From Brachybacterium aquaticum (GTDB lineage Bacteria; Actinomycetota; Actinomycetes; Actinomycetales; Dermabacteraceae): a stretch of DNA of 64,000 nt. The DNA lies in assembly GCF_014204755.1 (NCBI RefSeq), contig NZ_JACHLZ010000001.1, forward strand, positions 434,001 through 498,000. The letters run 5' to 3'. Shown here piece by piece: positions 32,082 through 39,918 of the stretch. Made by a program: the position numbers and the translations under genes. The notes under the pieces are model-generated. The model saw only the letters and a program-made list of their open reading frames with translations. It was not told the origin of the DNA and searched no databases. The stretch's first letter is position 1; each line of letters begins with the position of its first letter.

Positions 32082-32180
32082 ATGGGTTCTGTCGTCAAGA
32101 AGCGACGCAAGCGCATGTCCAAGAAGAAGCACCGCAAGCTGCTTCGCAAGACGCGTCACCAGCGCCGCAACAAGAAGTGA
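32082..32180 (+). CDS. Small ribosomal protein bS22 (AURKAIP1/COX24-like)
   Basis: The protein has only 32 residues and is almost entirely Lys and Arg; it begins MGSVVKKRRKRMSKKKHRK. It matches the short actinobacterial AURKAIP1/COX24-domain protein identified in mycobacterial small ribosomal subunits as bS22. AGAGG precedes the ATG, and a strong hairpin terminator follows, so it is a stand-alone transcription unit with a promoter at about 31947. It is too short for many gene finders. Confidence 0.93.
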   Translation: MGSVVKKRRKRMSKKKHRKLLRKTRHQRRNKK

Positions 32181-32229
32181 GCGGCGCGGGCCCCCGTCCC
32201 CCGATGGCACCGGCCCGCTGACCTCCGGG

Positions 32230-32254
32230 GCCCCGATCGCATCGCGATCGGGGC
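32230..32254 (+). terminator. 11-bp hairpin terminator after bS22
   Basis: GCCCCGATCGC pairs with GCGATCGGGGC around a 3-base loop, 50 bases after the bS22 stop. Confidence 0.8.
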
Positions 32255-32321
32255 TCCGTCATGTCCGGGCGTCATCTCCGGGCCGTGCCCGGGGGTGCGG
32301 AAGGGCGGCTGCGCGTGGGCC

Positions 32322-32627
32322 TCAGGCGCGGCCGGTGAGTCGGCGCCACCACGGGCGCTTCGCGAGCGCGGCGCGCAACGCGGCGGCGTCCACGCGGTTT
32401 TTCGCGTGGACCTTGCCGTCCACGATGATCACCGGCACGTCGGTGTCCCAGTCCGCGCGCAGGCGCTCGTCGGCGTCGATGTCGCGCACCTCGACCGTGG
32501 AGCCGACGCGGTCCGCCTCGGCCCGCACCACCGGCAGCGCCTCGTCGCACAGGTGGCACCCGGTGCGGGTGAGGTAGAGGACCCGGGCGTCGGGGTCCGC
32601 GGGGGAGGGGATGTGCTGCGTGCTCAT
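32322..32627 (-). CDS. Glutaredoxin-like thiol protein
   Basis: The protein has 101 residues with a thioredoxin fold. The redox motif is TRTGCHLCDEA (CxxC), and the cis-Pro is in VPVIIVDGK. It belongs to the short glutaredoxin-like (DUF836-type) group and probably reduces disulfides in the cytoplasm, with mycothiol or a reductase as electron source (inference). A TAAGGT hexamer ends 7 bases before the ATG. YceI lies upstream on the same strand but a hairpin separates them. Confidence 0.85.
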   Translation of the reverse strand: MSTQHIPSPADPDARVLYLTRTGCHLCDEALPVVRAEADRVGSTVEVRDIDADERLRADWDTDVPVIIVDGKVHAKNRVDAAALRAALAKRPWWRRLTGRA

Positions 32628-32634
32628 GGGGCAG

Positions 32635-32640
32635 ACCTTA
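32635..32640 (-). promoter_or_regulatory. -10 hexamer TAAGGT, near-leaderless promoter of the glutaredoxin gene
   Basis: On the minus strand TAAGGT is followed by 7 bases and the ATG at 32627. Confidence 0.45.
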
Positions 32641-32657
32641 TCGATCGCGGAGGGGTG

Positions 32658-32689
32658 CGGCCGACGGGAACGTCGGCCGACGGGAACGC
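32658..32689. repeat. Tandem pair of the dispersed CGGCCGACGGG motif
   Basis: The core GGCCGACGGG followed by AAC occurs at 32659 and 32675, a 16-base period, in the noncoding gap between the glutaredoxin and YceI genes. Confidence 0.9.
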
Positions 32690-32690
32690 G

Positions 32691-32723
32691 GACGGGCCGC
32701 CCGCTGGAAGCGGACGGCCCGTC
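32691..32723 (-). terminator. Hairpin terminator after yceI
   Basis: GACGGGCCG pairs with CGGCCCGTC; the 15 bases between them form an inner CCGC/GCGG stem. It begins 43 bases past the yceI stop. Confidence 0.65.
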
Positions 32724-32765
32724 GGACCCGTGCGGCGCGTGCGCCGCGAGGGGAGAAGCAGGAGA

Positions 32766-33296
32766 TCAGGCGGCGGTCGGCGCGACGAACTCGGCCTCGA
32801 TGGAGATCTTGACGTCGTCGGAGACGAGCACGCCACCGGCCTCGAGGGCGGCGTTCCAGGTCAGGCCGAACTCCTTGCGGGAGATCTTGGTCTCGCCGGT
32901 GAAGCCCGCGCGGTAGGTGCCGAAGGGGTCGGTCGCAGCGCCCTCGTAGGTGAAGTCCAGCTCGACCGGCTTGGTGATGTCGCGGATGGTGAGGTCGCCG
33001 ATGAGCTTGTCGCCCTTGACCTCGGTGGAGCGGAAGGTGATGGTCGGGAAGGTCTCGACGTCGAAGAAGTCGGCGCTCTTGAGGTGGCCGTCGCGGTCGG
33101 CGTTGGCGGTGTTGACCGACTCGGTCTTCAGGGTCGCGTTGAAGGCGAGATCCTGGCCGCCCTCGCCGACGATGAGTTCGCCGTCGACATCGGTGAACTG
33201 GCCGCGGGCCTTGGAGATGCCGGCGTGACGCACGGTGAAGGACGCGGAGGTGTGGGAGGCGTCGAGGGTCCAGGTGCCGGGGGTGAGGTCGTTCAT
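32766..33296 (-). CDS. YceI family lipocalin-like protein
   Basis: The protein has 176 residues and no signal peptide. It has the YceI pattern: WTLDASHTSASFTVRHAGISKARGQF at the start (not a signal sequence), then GHLKSADFFDVETFPTITFRS and a KEFGLTWN near the end. YceI proteins form an extended lipocalin barrel that binds polyisoprenoid or amide lipids; cytoplasmic forms are common in actinobacteria. It is divergent from a MarR regulator with a palindrome between them, so MarR control is likely. AAGGAG precedes the ATG. Confidence 0.9.
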   Translation of the reverse strand: MNDLTPGTWTLDASHTSASFTVRHAGISKARGQFTDVDGELIVGEGGQDLAFNATLKTESVNTANADRDGHLKSADFFDVETFPTITFRSTEVKGDKLIGDLTIRDITKPVELDFTYEGAATDPFGTYRAGFTGETKISRKEFGLTWNAALEAGGVLVSDDVKISIEAEFVAPTAA

Positions 33297-33360
33297 GGAG
33301 AATCTCCTTGTCGAGGTGCTTCCGGTGGTCTGCGGTGCCGGTCTCCCGGCCGCCGAGGTC

Positions 33361-33380
33361 TTGGTTGAAATCTAAACCAA
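33361..33380. promoter_or_regulatory. MarR-type palindrome between yceI and marR
   Basis: TTGGTTGAAATCTAAACCAA is a 20-base AT-rich palindrome with 6-base arms TTGGTT/AACCAA and partial symmetry inside. It lies midway between the divergent starts at 33296 and 33429, in otherwise GC-rich DNA, and has the size and form of a MarR-dimer operator. Confidence 0.7.
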
Positions 33381-33428
33381 TCTGGGGGAGGATGGCAAGG
33401 AGCAGACCCCCCGAAAGAGGAAAACGTG

Positions 33429-34022
33429 ATGCACGACACGAAGTCAAGTGCCGAGGCGACGGTGGACGCCCCGGCGAACAGCCCGGCCGCACCCGACGAC
33501 GACCGGGCCTCCACCCCGGAGGAGCTGTGGCTCACCGGCCGCGAGCAGGAGGCGTGGCGGATCTTCCTGTACGCGACGACCATGCTGAACGACCGCTTCA
33601 GCGAGGCGCTGCAGTCCGATCCCGAGATCGACCTGGCCCTCGGCGAGTACGAGATCCTGGTGCGCCTGGCAGAGGCCGAGGGCGGCTTCCTGCGCATGTC
33701 CGAGCTGGCCGACAAGGTCGTCCACTCCCGCTCCCGCCTGACCCACACCATCTCCCGCATGGAGAAGCGGGGTCTGGTCGAGCGGATTCGCTGCGCGGCC
33801 GACGGGCGCGGGCGCCAGGCCCAGCTGACCGCCGCCGGGCAGGCGCTGCTGGAGAAGGCCGCCCCCACCCACGTGCGCTCCGTGCGCGAGCAGCTGCTGG
33901 ACGTGATCGGCCACGACGACCTGCTCGAGCTCGGCCGGATCCTCGGCAAGACGCTCGGCGAGGACGCCCCCGTCACCATCGGATGTCCGGCACCTCACGC
34001 GGAGGCAGCCGCTCCCCGTTGA
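33429..34022 (+). CDS. MarR family transcriptional regulator
   Basis: The protein has 197 residues. A variable N-terminal 40 residues precede the MarR winged helix: dimer helix around FLYATTMLNDRF, recognition region MSELADKVVHSRSRLTHTISRMEKRGLV (no more than a family-level match), and the wing RCAADGRGRQAQLT with the conserved Asp-x-Arg. It probably represses yceI and itself through the palindrome at 33361-33380. The ATG at 33429 is 8 bases from GAGG; a GTG one codon earlier is the alternative. Confidence 0.88.
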   Translation: MHDTKSSAEATVDAPANSPAAPDDDRASTPEELWLTGREQEAWRIFLYATTMLNDRFSEALQSDPEIDLALGEYEILVRLAEAEGGFLRMSELADKVVHSRSRLTHTISRMEKRGLVERIRCAADGRGRQAQLTAAGQALLEKAAPTHVRSVREQLLDVIGHDDLLELGRILGKTLGEDAPVTIGCPAPHAEAAAPR

Positions 34023-34126
34023 TCCGAAGCTTGGGTTGGTACCGTGAGGCGGCTCGCTGCGGGCCCGCGGCGCCACGGCGCCGGGGCTAATGCGCGGGCG
34101 TGCGAGAGCGAAAGAGGATCCCTGCC

Positions 34127-34774
34127 ATGACCAGCACCACGGTCCACCTCGTCCGTCACGGCGAGGTGCACAACCCGGAGCGCATCCTGTACGGACGCCT
34201 GCCCGGGTACCGCCTGAGCGCGCGCGGGGAGCAGATGGCGCAGAAGGTCGGCGAGCACCTCGCCGGCGCCGACATCGCCCTGGTGCGCGCCTCCCCGCTG
34301 CTGCGCGCCCAGCAGACCGCCGCCCCGATCGCCGCCGCCCACGACCTCGAGGTCACCTCCGACCAGCGCCTCATCGAGTCGGGCAACCGCTTCGAGGGCC
34401 AGCGCATGGGCCATGGCGACGCGAAGCTCACCGATCCGCGCAACTGGCGCTGGTTCCTCAACCCCTTCCGCCCCTCCTGGGGCGAGCCCTACCGCGAACA
34501 GGTCGCCCGCGTCGTCGCCGCCGTGCACGACGCCCGCGCCGCCGCGGAGGGCCGCGAGGCCGTGCTGGTGCTGCACCAGCTGCCGATCTGGGTGACCCGC
34601 CGAAGCGCCGAAGGCAAGCCCCTGTTCCACGACCCCAGGCGCCGGCAGTGCGGGCTGTGCTCGGTGACGAGCCTGCGCTTCGTCGGCCCGCACCTGACCG
34701 ACGTCGGCTACGCCGAGCCGGCCGCCGCGCTCTACGAGGGCGCCGTCGATGCCACCGGAGGGAAGCTCACGTGA
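34127..34774 (+). CDS. Histidine phosphatase family protein
   Basis: The protein has 215 residues. The catalytic signature VHLVRHGEV is at residues 6-14, the second Arg in VRASPLLRAQQT and the second catalytic His in VLVLHQLPI. The family includes phosphoglycerate mutases and broad phosphatases; substrate unknown. It is the first gene of the cytochrome c maturation operon, and its stop overlaps the next start (GTGA), so coupling to TlpA is tight. A similar phosphatase often heads this operon in actinobacteria, so a linked role is plausible. Confidence 0.88.
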   Translation: MTSTTVHLVRHGEVHNPERILYGRLPGYRLSARGEQMAQKVGEHLAGADIALVRASPLLRAQQTAAPIAAAHDLEVTSDQRLIESGNRFEGQRMGHGDAKLTDPRNWRWFLNPFRPSWGEPYREQVARVVAAVHDARAAAEGREAVLVLHQLPIWVTRRSAEGKPLFHDPRRRQCGLCSVTSLRFVGPHLTDVGYAEPAAALYEGAVDATGGKLT

Positions 34775-35382
34775 GCACGCGCAGGACCATGCAGGATTCC
34801 GCCCCCAGCCGCCGCGGCGTGCTCGCCGCCGCCGGGGGAGTGCCGCTCGCGCTGCTGCTGGCCGCCTGCGGCACCGACACCACCGACCGCTACGCCTCGG
34901 GCGATGCCGGCTATGTCTCCGGCGACGGCGTCTCCGTGGAGATCCCCGCCGCCGACCGCGACGCCGCGATCGAGTTCATCGGCACCACCTTCGACGACGA
35001 GCCGGTCGACCTGGCCACCACCCGCGGCGAGGTCATGGTGCTCAACGTCTGGTACGCCTCCTGCCCGCCGTGCCGCAAGGAGGCCCCGGACCTGCAGGCG
35101 ATCCACGAGGAGTACGCCGACCAGGGCGTGTCCTTCCTCGGCGTGAACGTGCGCGACACCGCCGGGCCCGCGAAGGCGTTCGAGGAGAACTACGGCATCA
35201 CCTATCCCTCGGTGCCCGACACCGACGCGCAGATCATGTACGCCCTGCGCGGCCAGGTCGCCCCCAACGCCGTCCCCTCCACCCTCGTGCTGGACAAGGA
35301 GGGCCGGGTCGCCGCCCGCATCTCCGGCGCCGCGGACCCCTCGGTGCTGCGCGCCATGATCGACGCGGTGGTCGCCGAATGA
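34771..35382 (+). CDS. TlpA/ResA-like thiol-disulfide oxidoreductase, lipoprotein
   Basis: The protein has 203 residues. Its signal has twin arginines (SRRGVLAAAGG) and a lipobox LAAC, suggesting a lipid-anchored protein, possibly Tat-exported. The thioredoxin domain has WYASCPPCRKEAP (redox CPPC) and the cis-Pro in VPSTLVL. ResA/TlpA proteins reduce the haem-binding cysteines of apocytochrome c outside the membrane, with electrons from CcdA encoded next. The GTG start overlaps the previous stop, and the stop overlaps the ccdA ATG. Confidence 0.9.
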   Translation: MSTRRTMQDSAPSRRGVLAAAGGVPLALLLAACGTDTTDRYASGDAGYVSGDGVSVEIPAADRDAAIEFIGTTFDDEPVDLATTRGEVMVLNVWYASCPPCRKEAPDLQAIHEEYADQGVSFLGVNVRDTAGPAKAFEENYGITYPSVPDTDAQIMYALRGQVAPNAVPSTLVLDKEGRVAARISGAADPSVLRAMIDAVVAE

Positions 35383-36203
35383 ACCTCGGCGATATCGGGG
35401 CCGCCTTCCAGGCGACCGCGCTGTCCGGCTCGCTGCTCCTGGCGATCGCCGTCGCGGCCGCCGCAGGACTGGTCGCCTTCCTCTCGCCCTGCGTGCTGCC
35501 CGTGGTGCCCGGCTATCTCGGGTACGTCTCGGGCCTGGCCGGTCAGGGCGTGGGCCCCGCCCCGGCTGCGGGCAGGGGAGGCACGGGCCGACGGGCGAAG
35601 GGTGCGCGCCCCGCGACCGGCCGGATGCTCGCCGGGTCCCTGCTGTTCGTGGCCGGGTTCGCGATCGTGTTCATGGTGCTCGGCGGCTTCGCCGGTGCGC
35701 TCGGCTACCTGCTGCAGGAGTACTCGGTGTGGATCAACCGCGTCGCCGGCGCGATCGTGATCCTCATGGGCCTGCTGTTCATGGGCGTCTTCCCGGGGCT
35801 GTCCGCCACCCGTCCGGTCTCCTCGAAGAAGCCGGACGCCGGACTGCTCGGTGCGCCGCTGATGGGACTGATCTTCGGGCTGAGCTGGACCCCCTGCATC
35901 GGCCCGACCTACGCGGCGATCGTGGCGCTGTCCCTGGACGGCGGCGGGGACGGCGCGGCCGTGCGCGGCGGCATCCTGGCGCTCGCGTACTCCCTCGGCC
36001 TCGGCATTCCCTTCGTGCTGTTCGCGCTGCTCTTCCAGCGCGCGCTCGGGGTGTCCAAGAAGCTCGCGAAGCACCGCCGCACCATCGGCCTGCTCTCCGG
36101 GGCGCTGCTGATCGCCATCGGCGTGCTGCTCATGACCGGGGTGTGGTCGGCGTGGATGAGCGAGCTGCAGGGCCTGATCGCGACCTTCGAGCCGGTGGTG
36201 TGA
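35379..36203 (+). CDS. ccdA: Cytochrome c biogenesis protein CcdA
   Basis: The protein has 274 residues and six transmembrane helices. The two redox cysteines are in LSPCVLPVVPGYLGY (helix 1) and SWTPCIGPTYA (helix 4). CcdA passes reducing power from cytoplasmic thioredoxin across the membrane to TlpA/ResA. A hydrophilic loop after the first helix contains one GGCCGACGGG motif. The start (ATGA) overlaps the TlpA stop, and the last base is shared with the resB start (TGATG). Confidence 0.93.
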   Translation: MNLGDIGAAFQATALSGSLLLAIAVAAAAGLVAFLSPCVLPVVPGYLGYVSGLAGQGVGPAPAAGRGGTGRRAKGARPATGRMLAGSLLFVAGFAIVFMVLGGFAGALGYLLQEYSVWINRVAGAIVILMGLLFMGVFPGLSATRPVSSKKPDAGLLGAPLMGLIFGLSWTPCIGPTYAAIVALSLDGGGDGAAVRGGILALAYSLGLGIPFVLFALLFQRALGVSKKLAKHRRTIGLLSGALLIAIGVLLMTGVWSAWMSELQGLIATFEPVV

Positions 36204-37933
36204 TGAACGTGCAGAAGTCCCCCGGCACCGACGTGCCTGAGAACGACGCCCCCGAGGCCCCCGCGCCCGAGGCGGCGACCGGGTCCTGGTCCTCCAAGCG
36301 CGAGCTGAACGACGAGCCCGTCTCCGTGCCGTCCCTCGGCCTGCGCGGCACGCTGCTGTTCCTGTGGCGCCAGCTGACCAGCATGCAGACCGCGCTGATC
36401 CTGCTGATGCTGCTCGCCGTCGCCGCGATCCCCGGCTCGCTGTACCCGCAGCGCAGCGTGAACCCGGCGCTGACCGACCAGTTCCTCGAGGAGAACGGGC
36501 GCTGGGGCGAGTTCCTGGATGCGCTGGGCATGTTCGAGGTCTTCTCCTCGCCGTGGTTCTCCGCGATCTACCTGCTGCTGTTCATCTCCCTGATCGGCTG
36601 CATCGTCCCGCGCGTGCTCGTGCACCTGAAGCAGCTGCGCGCGAAGCCGCCCCGCACCCCCGCGCGGCTCTCCCGCTTCACCGGGCACACCCGCCTCGAG
36701 GTCGCGGGCGCCGACGCGGACGCGCTGCTCGAGACCGCCCACCGCGCCCTGCGCCGCTCCCGCTACCGCACCGAGGTGCGCGAGGAGAACGGCTCCCGCT
36801 CCGTCAGCGCCGAGCGCGGGCTGCTGCGCGAGACCGGGAACCTCGCCTTCCACATCGCGCTGGTGGGAGTGCTGGTGTGCATCGCGGGCGGCACCCTGAC
36901 CAGCTACCGCGGCCAGATCACGGTCGTCGAGGGCGGCGGCTTCTCCAACTCGCTCACCCAGTACGACTCCTTCGAGTCCGGGGCATGGTTCGACGAGAGC
37001 GACCTGCCCGACTTCCGCTTCACCCTCGAGGACTTCCGCGCCACCTACGTGGGCCCGGAGGAGGCCGGGAACCTCGGCGAGCCGCGCTCCTTCGAGGCCG
37101 ACGTCCAGATCACCACCCCGGGGCAGGAGCAGGAGACCCGCACCGTCCAGGTCAACAAGCCCCTGCACGTCGACGGCGCCTCGATGTACCTGCTCGGCAA
37201 CGGCTACGCCCCCGAGATCACGGTCACCGACCCCGAGGGCACGGTCGTGGCCGAGGGGCCGCTGATCACCGTGCCGATGGGCGACACGAACTACACCTCG
37301 CAGGTGGTGCTGAAGGCGCCCGACGCCCGCCCCGAGCAGCTCGCGGTGGTCGGCTTCTTCCTGCCCACCGGCACCATCGACGACCAGGGTCCGCGCTCGC
37401 TCTACCCCGATGCGCTGGACCCGCAGCTGGCCCTGACCGTCTACCAGGGCGACCTCGGCCTGGACTCCGGGATCCCGCAGAACGCCTACGAGGTCGACAT
37501 CTCCTCCCTCACCGCCGTCGCGGGCGAGGACGGGAACCCGGTGCTGATCCGGCTCTACCCTGGTCAGGAGTACACGCTCGCCGACGGCACCACCGTCAGC
37601 TTCGACGGGCTGCGGCGCTACGCCGCCTTCGACGTCGCCCACAACCCCTTCGAGCGCGGCATCCTGGTCAGCGCCCTGGTCGCCGTGGGCGGTCTGATCC
37701 TGTCGCTGTTCGTGCCCCGCCGGCGCGTGTGGGTGCGGGTGCGCCCCACCGCGAACGGTGCTGAGATCGAGGTCGCCGGTCTTGCCCGCAGCGACGACCC
37801 CGCCCTCGCGGACGATGTGAAGGCTCTGGCGTCCCGGCTCTCCGGGGCGCAGGATGGGTCCCGGCGCACGCGCCCGGACCGTGCCGCGGCCGACGCCGCG
37901 GACGAGAACACCCCCGAAGGAAGTGCCCAGTGA
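36203..37933 (+). CDS. resB: ResB-like cytochrome c haem lyase subunit (Ccs1)
   Basis: The protein has 576 residues. Four transmembrane helices are seen: LLFLWRQLTSMQTALILLML, WFSAIYLLLFISLIGCIV, NLAFHIALVGVLVCIAGG and a last one near ILVSALVAVGGLILSLF, with a large extracytoplasmic domain of about 330 residues between the third and fourth. ResB and CcsB form the system II synthase that carries haem out and joins it to apocytochrome c. It is translationally coupled to ccdA and, by GTGA, to ccsB. The N-terminal 45 and C-terminal 50 residues are variable tails. Confidence 0.92.
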   Translation: MNVQKSPGTDVPENDAPEAPAPEAATGSWSSKRELNDEPVSVPSLGLRGTLLFLWRQLTSMQTALILLMLLAVAAIPGSLYPQRSVNPALTDQFLEENGRWGEFLDALGMFEVFSSPWFSAIYLLLFISLIGCIVPRVLVHLKQLRAKPPRTPARLSRFTGHTRLEVAGADADALLETAHRALRRSRYRTEVREENGSRSVSAERGLLRETGNLAFHIALVGVLVCIAGGTLTSYRGQITVVEGGGFSNSLTQYDSFESGAWFDESDLPDFRFTLEDFRATYVGPEEAGNLGEPRSFEADVQITTPGQEQETRTVQVNKPLHVDGASMYLLGNGYAPEITVTDPEGTVVAEGPLITVPMGDTNYTSQVVLKAPDARPEQLAVVGFFLPTGTIDDQGPRSLYPDALDPQLALTVYQGDLGLDSGIPQNAYEVDISSLTAVAGEDGNPVLIRLYPGQEYTLADGTTVSFDGLRRYAAFDVAHNPFERGILVSALVAVGGLILSLFVPRRRVWVRVRPTANGAEIEVAGLARSDDPALADDVKALASRLSGAQDGSRRTRPDRAAADAADENTPEGSAQ

Positions 37934-39042
37934 TCAACCAGCAGCTGGCGGAGATCTCGAACCTCGCCCTCGTGGTGACGATCGTGCTCTACGTCCTGGC
38001 CCTGATCGGCTTCGGCGCCGATCTCGCCTCCTCCTCCCAGCGCCGCGGCGACGAGCGCCTGGCCCGTCGCGATCGGGCCGAGCTCTCCGCCCCGGCGGGC
38101 GCGCGCGTGCCCGAGGCTGTCCCTGTCGGCGCCGGCGGCGCGGGCGGCTCCGGGTCGGTCCTCGCGGCCGACGGGGCCGGGTCGGACCTGCGCGAGACGG
38201 CCGACGGGGCAGCACGCGGCAGCACGACCGGCAGCGCCGCGTCGGGCACCATGACCGCCCAGCGCTACGCCTACATCCTCGCCTCCGCCGCGACGGTCCT
38301 GCACGTGATCGGCGTGGTCACCCGCGCGCTCGCCACCCAGCGCGTGCCGTGGGCGAACATGTACGAGTTCGCCACCACCTCCACCGCCGTGGTGATGGTC
38401 GTCTTCCTGGTGTTCAGCATCAAGCGCACCGAGCTGCGGGCGCTGGGCACCTTCGTGGTCGGCCCCGTGCTGCTCGTGCTGCTGCTCGCCCAGACGCTGT
38501 GGATCGTGCCTGCGGCCGAGCTGACCCCGAGCCTGCAGAACTCCCACTGGATCTACATCCACATCGGCGTGGCCATCCTCGCCACCGCCCTGTCGATCCT
38601 CGGCGCGGTCGTGGCGAGCCTCCAGCTGCTCCAGGCCCGTCACGAGCGCGTGCTCGCCGAGCGCGCCGCCGAGGAGGAGTTCCCCGAGCACTGGGGCCGC
38701 TTCGGCCATGTGCTGGACCGCCTGCCCTCCTCGACCGTGCTCGAGGCGCTGAGCTTCCGCATCCACTCCGTCGCCTTCGTGTGCTGGACCTTCACGCTCA
38801 TCTTCGGTGCGATCTGGGCCCGCGAGGCCTGGGGCCGCTTCTGGGGCTGGGACCCCAAGGAGGTGTGGACCTTCATCATCTGGATCGTCTACGCCGCCTA
38901 CCTCCACGCCCGCGCCACCGCCCGCTTCCGCGGCAGCCGCGCCGCGGGTCTGGCCCTGGCCGGCTTCGTGGCCGTGGTCTTCAACTACACGATCGTCAAC
39001 ACGGTCATCAACGGCCTGCACTCCTACTCCGGACTCGGCTGA
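37930..39042 (+). CDS. ccsB: Cytochrome c biogenesis protein CcsB/ResC
   Basis: The protein has 370 residues. The haem-handling WWD signature WGWDPKEVWTFIIW lies near residues 309-322, flanked by conserved histidines (for example IHIGVA and HSYSG) expected to ligate haem. A first helix is followed by a variable Ala/Gly-rich linker (about 38-105) that contains two CGGCCGACGGGG motifs; then come seven to eight helices. CcsB works with ResB. The GTG start overlaps the resB stop. It is the last gene of the operon. Confidence 0.93.
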   Translation: MINQQLAEISNLALVVTIVLYVLALIGFGADLASSSQRRGDERLARRDRAELSAPAGARVPEAVPVGAGGAGGSGSVLAADGAGSDLRETADGAARGSTTGSAASGTMTAQRYAYILASAATVLHVIGVVTRALATQRVPWANMYEFATTSTAVVMVVFLVFSIKRTELRALGTFVVGPVLLVLLLAQTLWIVPAAELTPSLQNSHWIYIHIGVAILATALSILGAVVASLQLLQARHERVLAERAAEEEFPEHWGRFGHVLDRLPSSTVLEALSFRIHSVAFVCWTFTLIFGAIWAREAWGRFWGWDPKEVWTFIIWIVYAAYLHARATARFRGSRAAGLALAGFVAVVFNYTIVNTVINGLHSYSGLG

Positions 39043-39052
39043 GCCAGCGGCC

Positions 39053-39086
39053 CTGAGGAGTCCCGGGCACTGAGGAGTCCCGGGCC
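39053..39086. repeat. 17-bp tandem repeat after ccsB
   Basis: CTGAGGAGTCCCGGGC plus one base occurs twice in a row, starting 11 bases after the ccsB stop. It lies in the 270-base noncoding gap 39043-39312, which also holds the long hairpin at 39118. Confidence 0.9.
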
Positions 39087-39117
39087 CGGAGCTCCGTCCG
39101 GCCCACCGCAGACGCGC

Positions 39118-39179
39118 AACGGGAGTCGTGTACGAGAAGCTTCCACGAAAGTGGAAGGGATTCGTACACAACTCCCGTT
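39118..39179. repeat. 62-nt palindromic element with GAAA tetraloop
   Basis: The element folds into 9 bp (AACGGGAGT/ACTCCCGTT), one C-A mismatch, 8 bp (GTGTACGA/TCGTACAC), a 4x4 internal loop, 7 bp (CTTCCAC/GTGGAAG) and a GAAA tetraloop. About half its bases are A or T, unlike the flanks. It lies between ccsB (+) and a minus-strand gene, so it could end both transcripts, but it is longer and less GC-rich than the other terminators here. It may be a small mobile palindrome or a structured RNA. Confidence 0.85.
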
Positions 39180-39312
39180 CTGCTGTGCGTGGCGGCCCGC
39201 TGCGGCGGGAGTGGCCTGCGGTTCTGCGCAGTGGCCTGCCGTGCGGTGGCGGCCTGTGGTGCCGGGGCCCGCTGGTCAGGTGTGCGGAGGTGCTGGGTTG
39301 CGGAGCTGCGGC

Positions 39313-39756
39313 TCAGAGGCTGCGGTCGTCGCGGCCGGTCGTGGGATCCCCGTCGCCGGTGGCGTCACCGCGGTCCGCCTCACCGCCGTCCGCCTCGCCG
39401 GGGTTCCCGCGGCGGTCCTCCGGGGCGCTGCCGTCGGCCGAGCCGGGGGACTGCTGTCCCCGCTCGCGCTCGCGGCGCTCGCGACGGATGTCCTCGTCGA
39501 GCTTGCGCAGGAAGTCGGGGTCCTCGTCGGGGGCGATCGGTCCCTTGCGCCGCGGCTGCCCGCCGCCGGCACCCCAGGAGCGGTCCTTGCCCACGAACAG
39601 CCAGGTGATCGGCCCGACCCAGGGCAGGAGCACGATCAGGACGATCCATGCCCATTTCGGCACGCCGCGGACCTTGTCGTCCTTGGTCTGCACGCAGTCG
39701 GCGAGTGCGAAGACCGTCAGGGCGATCGAGAGAACTGCGAGGATGCCGCGGGCCAT
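39313..39756 (-). CDS. PLDc_N domain (phospholipase D-like N-terminal) membrane protein
   Basis: The protein has 147 residues. The N-terminal 60 residues hold two transmembrane helices with the PLDc_N pattern: a first helix, then KVRGVPKWAWIVLIVLLPWVGPITWLFVGK in the second (paraphrased by its key residues Pro-Lys-Trp and Gly-Pro). The rest is a charged, Glu/Arg/Asp/Gly-rich tail. No catalytic HKD domain is present. Small actinobacterial proteins of this kind are common and uncharacterised. A TACACT hexamer ends 6 bases before the ATG. Confidence 0.8.
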   Translation of the reverse strand: MARGILAVLSIALTVFALADCVQTKDDKVRGVPKWAWIVLIVLLPWVGPITWLFVGKDRSWGAGGGQPRRKGPIAPDEDPDFLRKLDEDIRRERRERERGQQSPGSADGSAPEDRRGNPGEADGGEADRGDATGDGDPTTGRDDRSL

Positions 39757-39762
39757 GGAGCA

Positions 39763-39768
39763 AGTGTA
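39763..39768 (-). promoter_or_regulatory. -10 hexamer TACACT, leaderless promoter of the PLDc_N gene
   Basis: On the minus strand TACACT is followed by 6 bases and the ATG at 39756. Confidence 0.6.
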
Positions 39769-39906
39769 GGGGCCCAGGCTGGGCAGGGGATGGGCGGAGG
39801 GGAAGGCCGTGACGGGGCCGTGACCAGGGGGGCGTCGCGCGCGCGGTGCGGCGTGATCCTCGCCCCCGTCGGCCGTCCGCACCAGGGTCCTCCCGGGCGC
39901 GCGGCA

Positions 39907-39912
39907 TACTCT
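39907..39912 (+). promoter_or_regulatory. -10 hexamer TACTCT, leaderless promoter of the DUF4229 gene
   Basis: TACTCT ends 6 bases before the ATG at 39919. Confidence 0.6.
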
Positions 39913-39918
39913 GGCTCC

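Noticed and set aside
39043-39312. Insertion sequence remnant around the 62-nt palindrome
   Set aside because: No transposase fragment, longer terminal repeats or target duplication is visible. Only the short palindrome and a 17-bp tandem repeat are present.
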